From positions 217,186 to 281,185 of the forward strand of contig NW_006768821.1 in assembly GCF_000204055.1 (NCBI RefSeq): a stretch of 64,000 bases of DNA, in the 5' to 3' direction. This document shows positions 63,778 to 64,000 of the stretch, in pieces (position 1 is the first letter of the stretch; each line of letters begins with the position of its first letter). A model generated the notes under the pieces. The model ran no database searches. It was not told the origin of the DNA and saw nothing but the letters and a program-made list of their open reading frames with translations. Source of the DNA: Melampsora larici-populina 98AG31. Taxonomy: Eukaryota > Basidiomycota > Pucciniomycetes > Pucciniales > Melampsoraceae. A program made the translations under genes and the position numbers.

Positions 63778-64000
63778 ATGTCTAACAGAGACTCACCAGA
63801 AATTCGAAAAACGAGATCAACCAGCTCGCGTGGACGTTGGTCTCTCAGTGGTTTATGGAATGGTGAAGGAGTTAACGGACCCTCGACGAATGGAAAAGGT
63901 CCGAATGTTCCAAAAAGATCCACTTCGCTTTCTTCAACCAATGGCCGACCCACATTACTCAGATCTCACTCATCAGGCATTTCAAGACCCGAATTAATTA
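63778..64000 (+). CDS. 5' end of an unknown Ser/Arg-rich protein (partial)
   Basis: The frame opens at ATG 63778 and stays open for 74 codons to the window edge. The visible part is Ser/Arg/Gly-rich (SNRDSPEIRKTRSTSSRGRW), probably disordered, and has no recognised domain. Unlike the repeats, it retains several TCG trinucleotides in coding sequence (for example TCGCGT and TCGACG), consistent with an unmutated single-copy gene. A TATA box upstream supports it. The function cannot be judged from this piece. Confidence 0.55.
   Translation, partial: MSNRDSPEIRKTRSTSSRGRWSLSGLWNGEGVNGPSTNGKGPNVPKRSTSLSSTNGRPTLLRSHSSGISRPELI

Noticed and set aside
1..64000. tRNA or rRNA genes, CRISPR arrays
   Set aside because: I looked for cloverleaf hallmarks such as GGTTCGA loops with paired stems and for regularly spaced repeats with unique spacers. 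The GGTTCGAG near 55396 has no surrounding tRNA arms, and the only regular array (75 bp) has no spacers.

Overview
The window looks like a repeat-dense chromosome segment of a basidiomycete, most likely a rust or a relative (Pucciniomycotina). The reasons are genes split by many 60-100 nt GT-AG introns, a fungal-type stomatin gene with 12 exons, tyrosine-recombinase (Ngaro-type) retrotransposons, a basidiomycete-style Tc1/mariner-like transposase, and premature TGA stops that mostly sit in TTGA, as expected if TCGA mutated at TpCpG. The species assignment is inference.

Layout. 1-2.9 kb: no recognisable gene. 2.9-6.7 kb: a broken copy (A) of a multi-copy Gag-like gene family, split by a CACTA-like element that carries a 75-bp tandem array. 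6.8-8.6 kb: a non-autonomous element with GC-rich inverted ends. 9.6-14.5 kb: a minus-strand tyrosine-recombinase retrotransposon (Gag, RT/RNase H, recombinase), nearly intact. 15.9-31.9 kb: a plus-strand Ngaro-type element with complete split direct repeats (A1 ... B1-A2-B2). It is interrupted by a hAT element (19.9-24.4 kb), a small relative of the hATs (27.4-28.7 kb) and an intact Tc1/mariner-like element (28.8-31.8 kb). 32.2-39.3 kb: two more Gag-like copies (B and C); C carries a CACTA-like element with a captured exon. 40.3-44.7 kb: a second hAT element on the minus strand. 44.7-45.4 kb: two pogo-like miniature elements. 45.75-47.76 kb: an intact stomatin/SPFH gene, the best host gene here. 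48.1-55.8 kb: a minus-strand Ty3/Gypsy element with both LTRs and a 5-bp target duplication. 56.9-60.3 kb and 60.3-62.5 kb: decayed copies of a UBR1-type ubiquitin ligase and, joined directly to it, a cohesin SCC3/STAG subunit. 63.8 kb to the end: the start of an open frame that leaves the window.

The repeats explain each other. The two B repeats of the Ngaro element act as before/after copies and show that two nested elements made a 7-bp and a TA duplication. A paralogous stretch at 35.2-35.7 kb is the unoccupied version of the Ngaro insertion site. Four separate elements begin CAA, end TTG and have 7-bp target duplications (one with a single mismatch). This points to a hAT-like group with 7-bp rather than the usual 8-bp duplications, and it is the most consistent possibly undescribed signal in the window.
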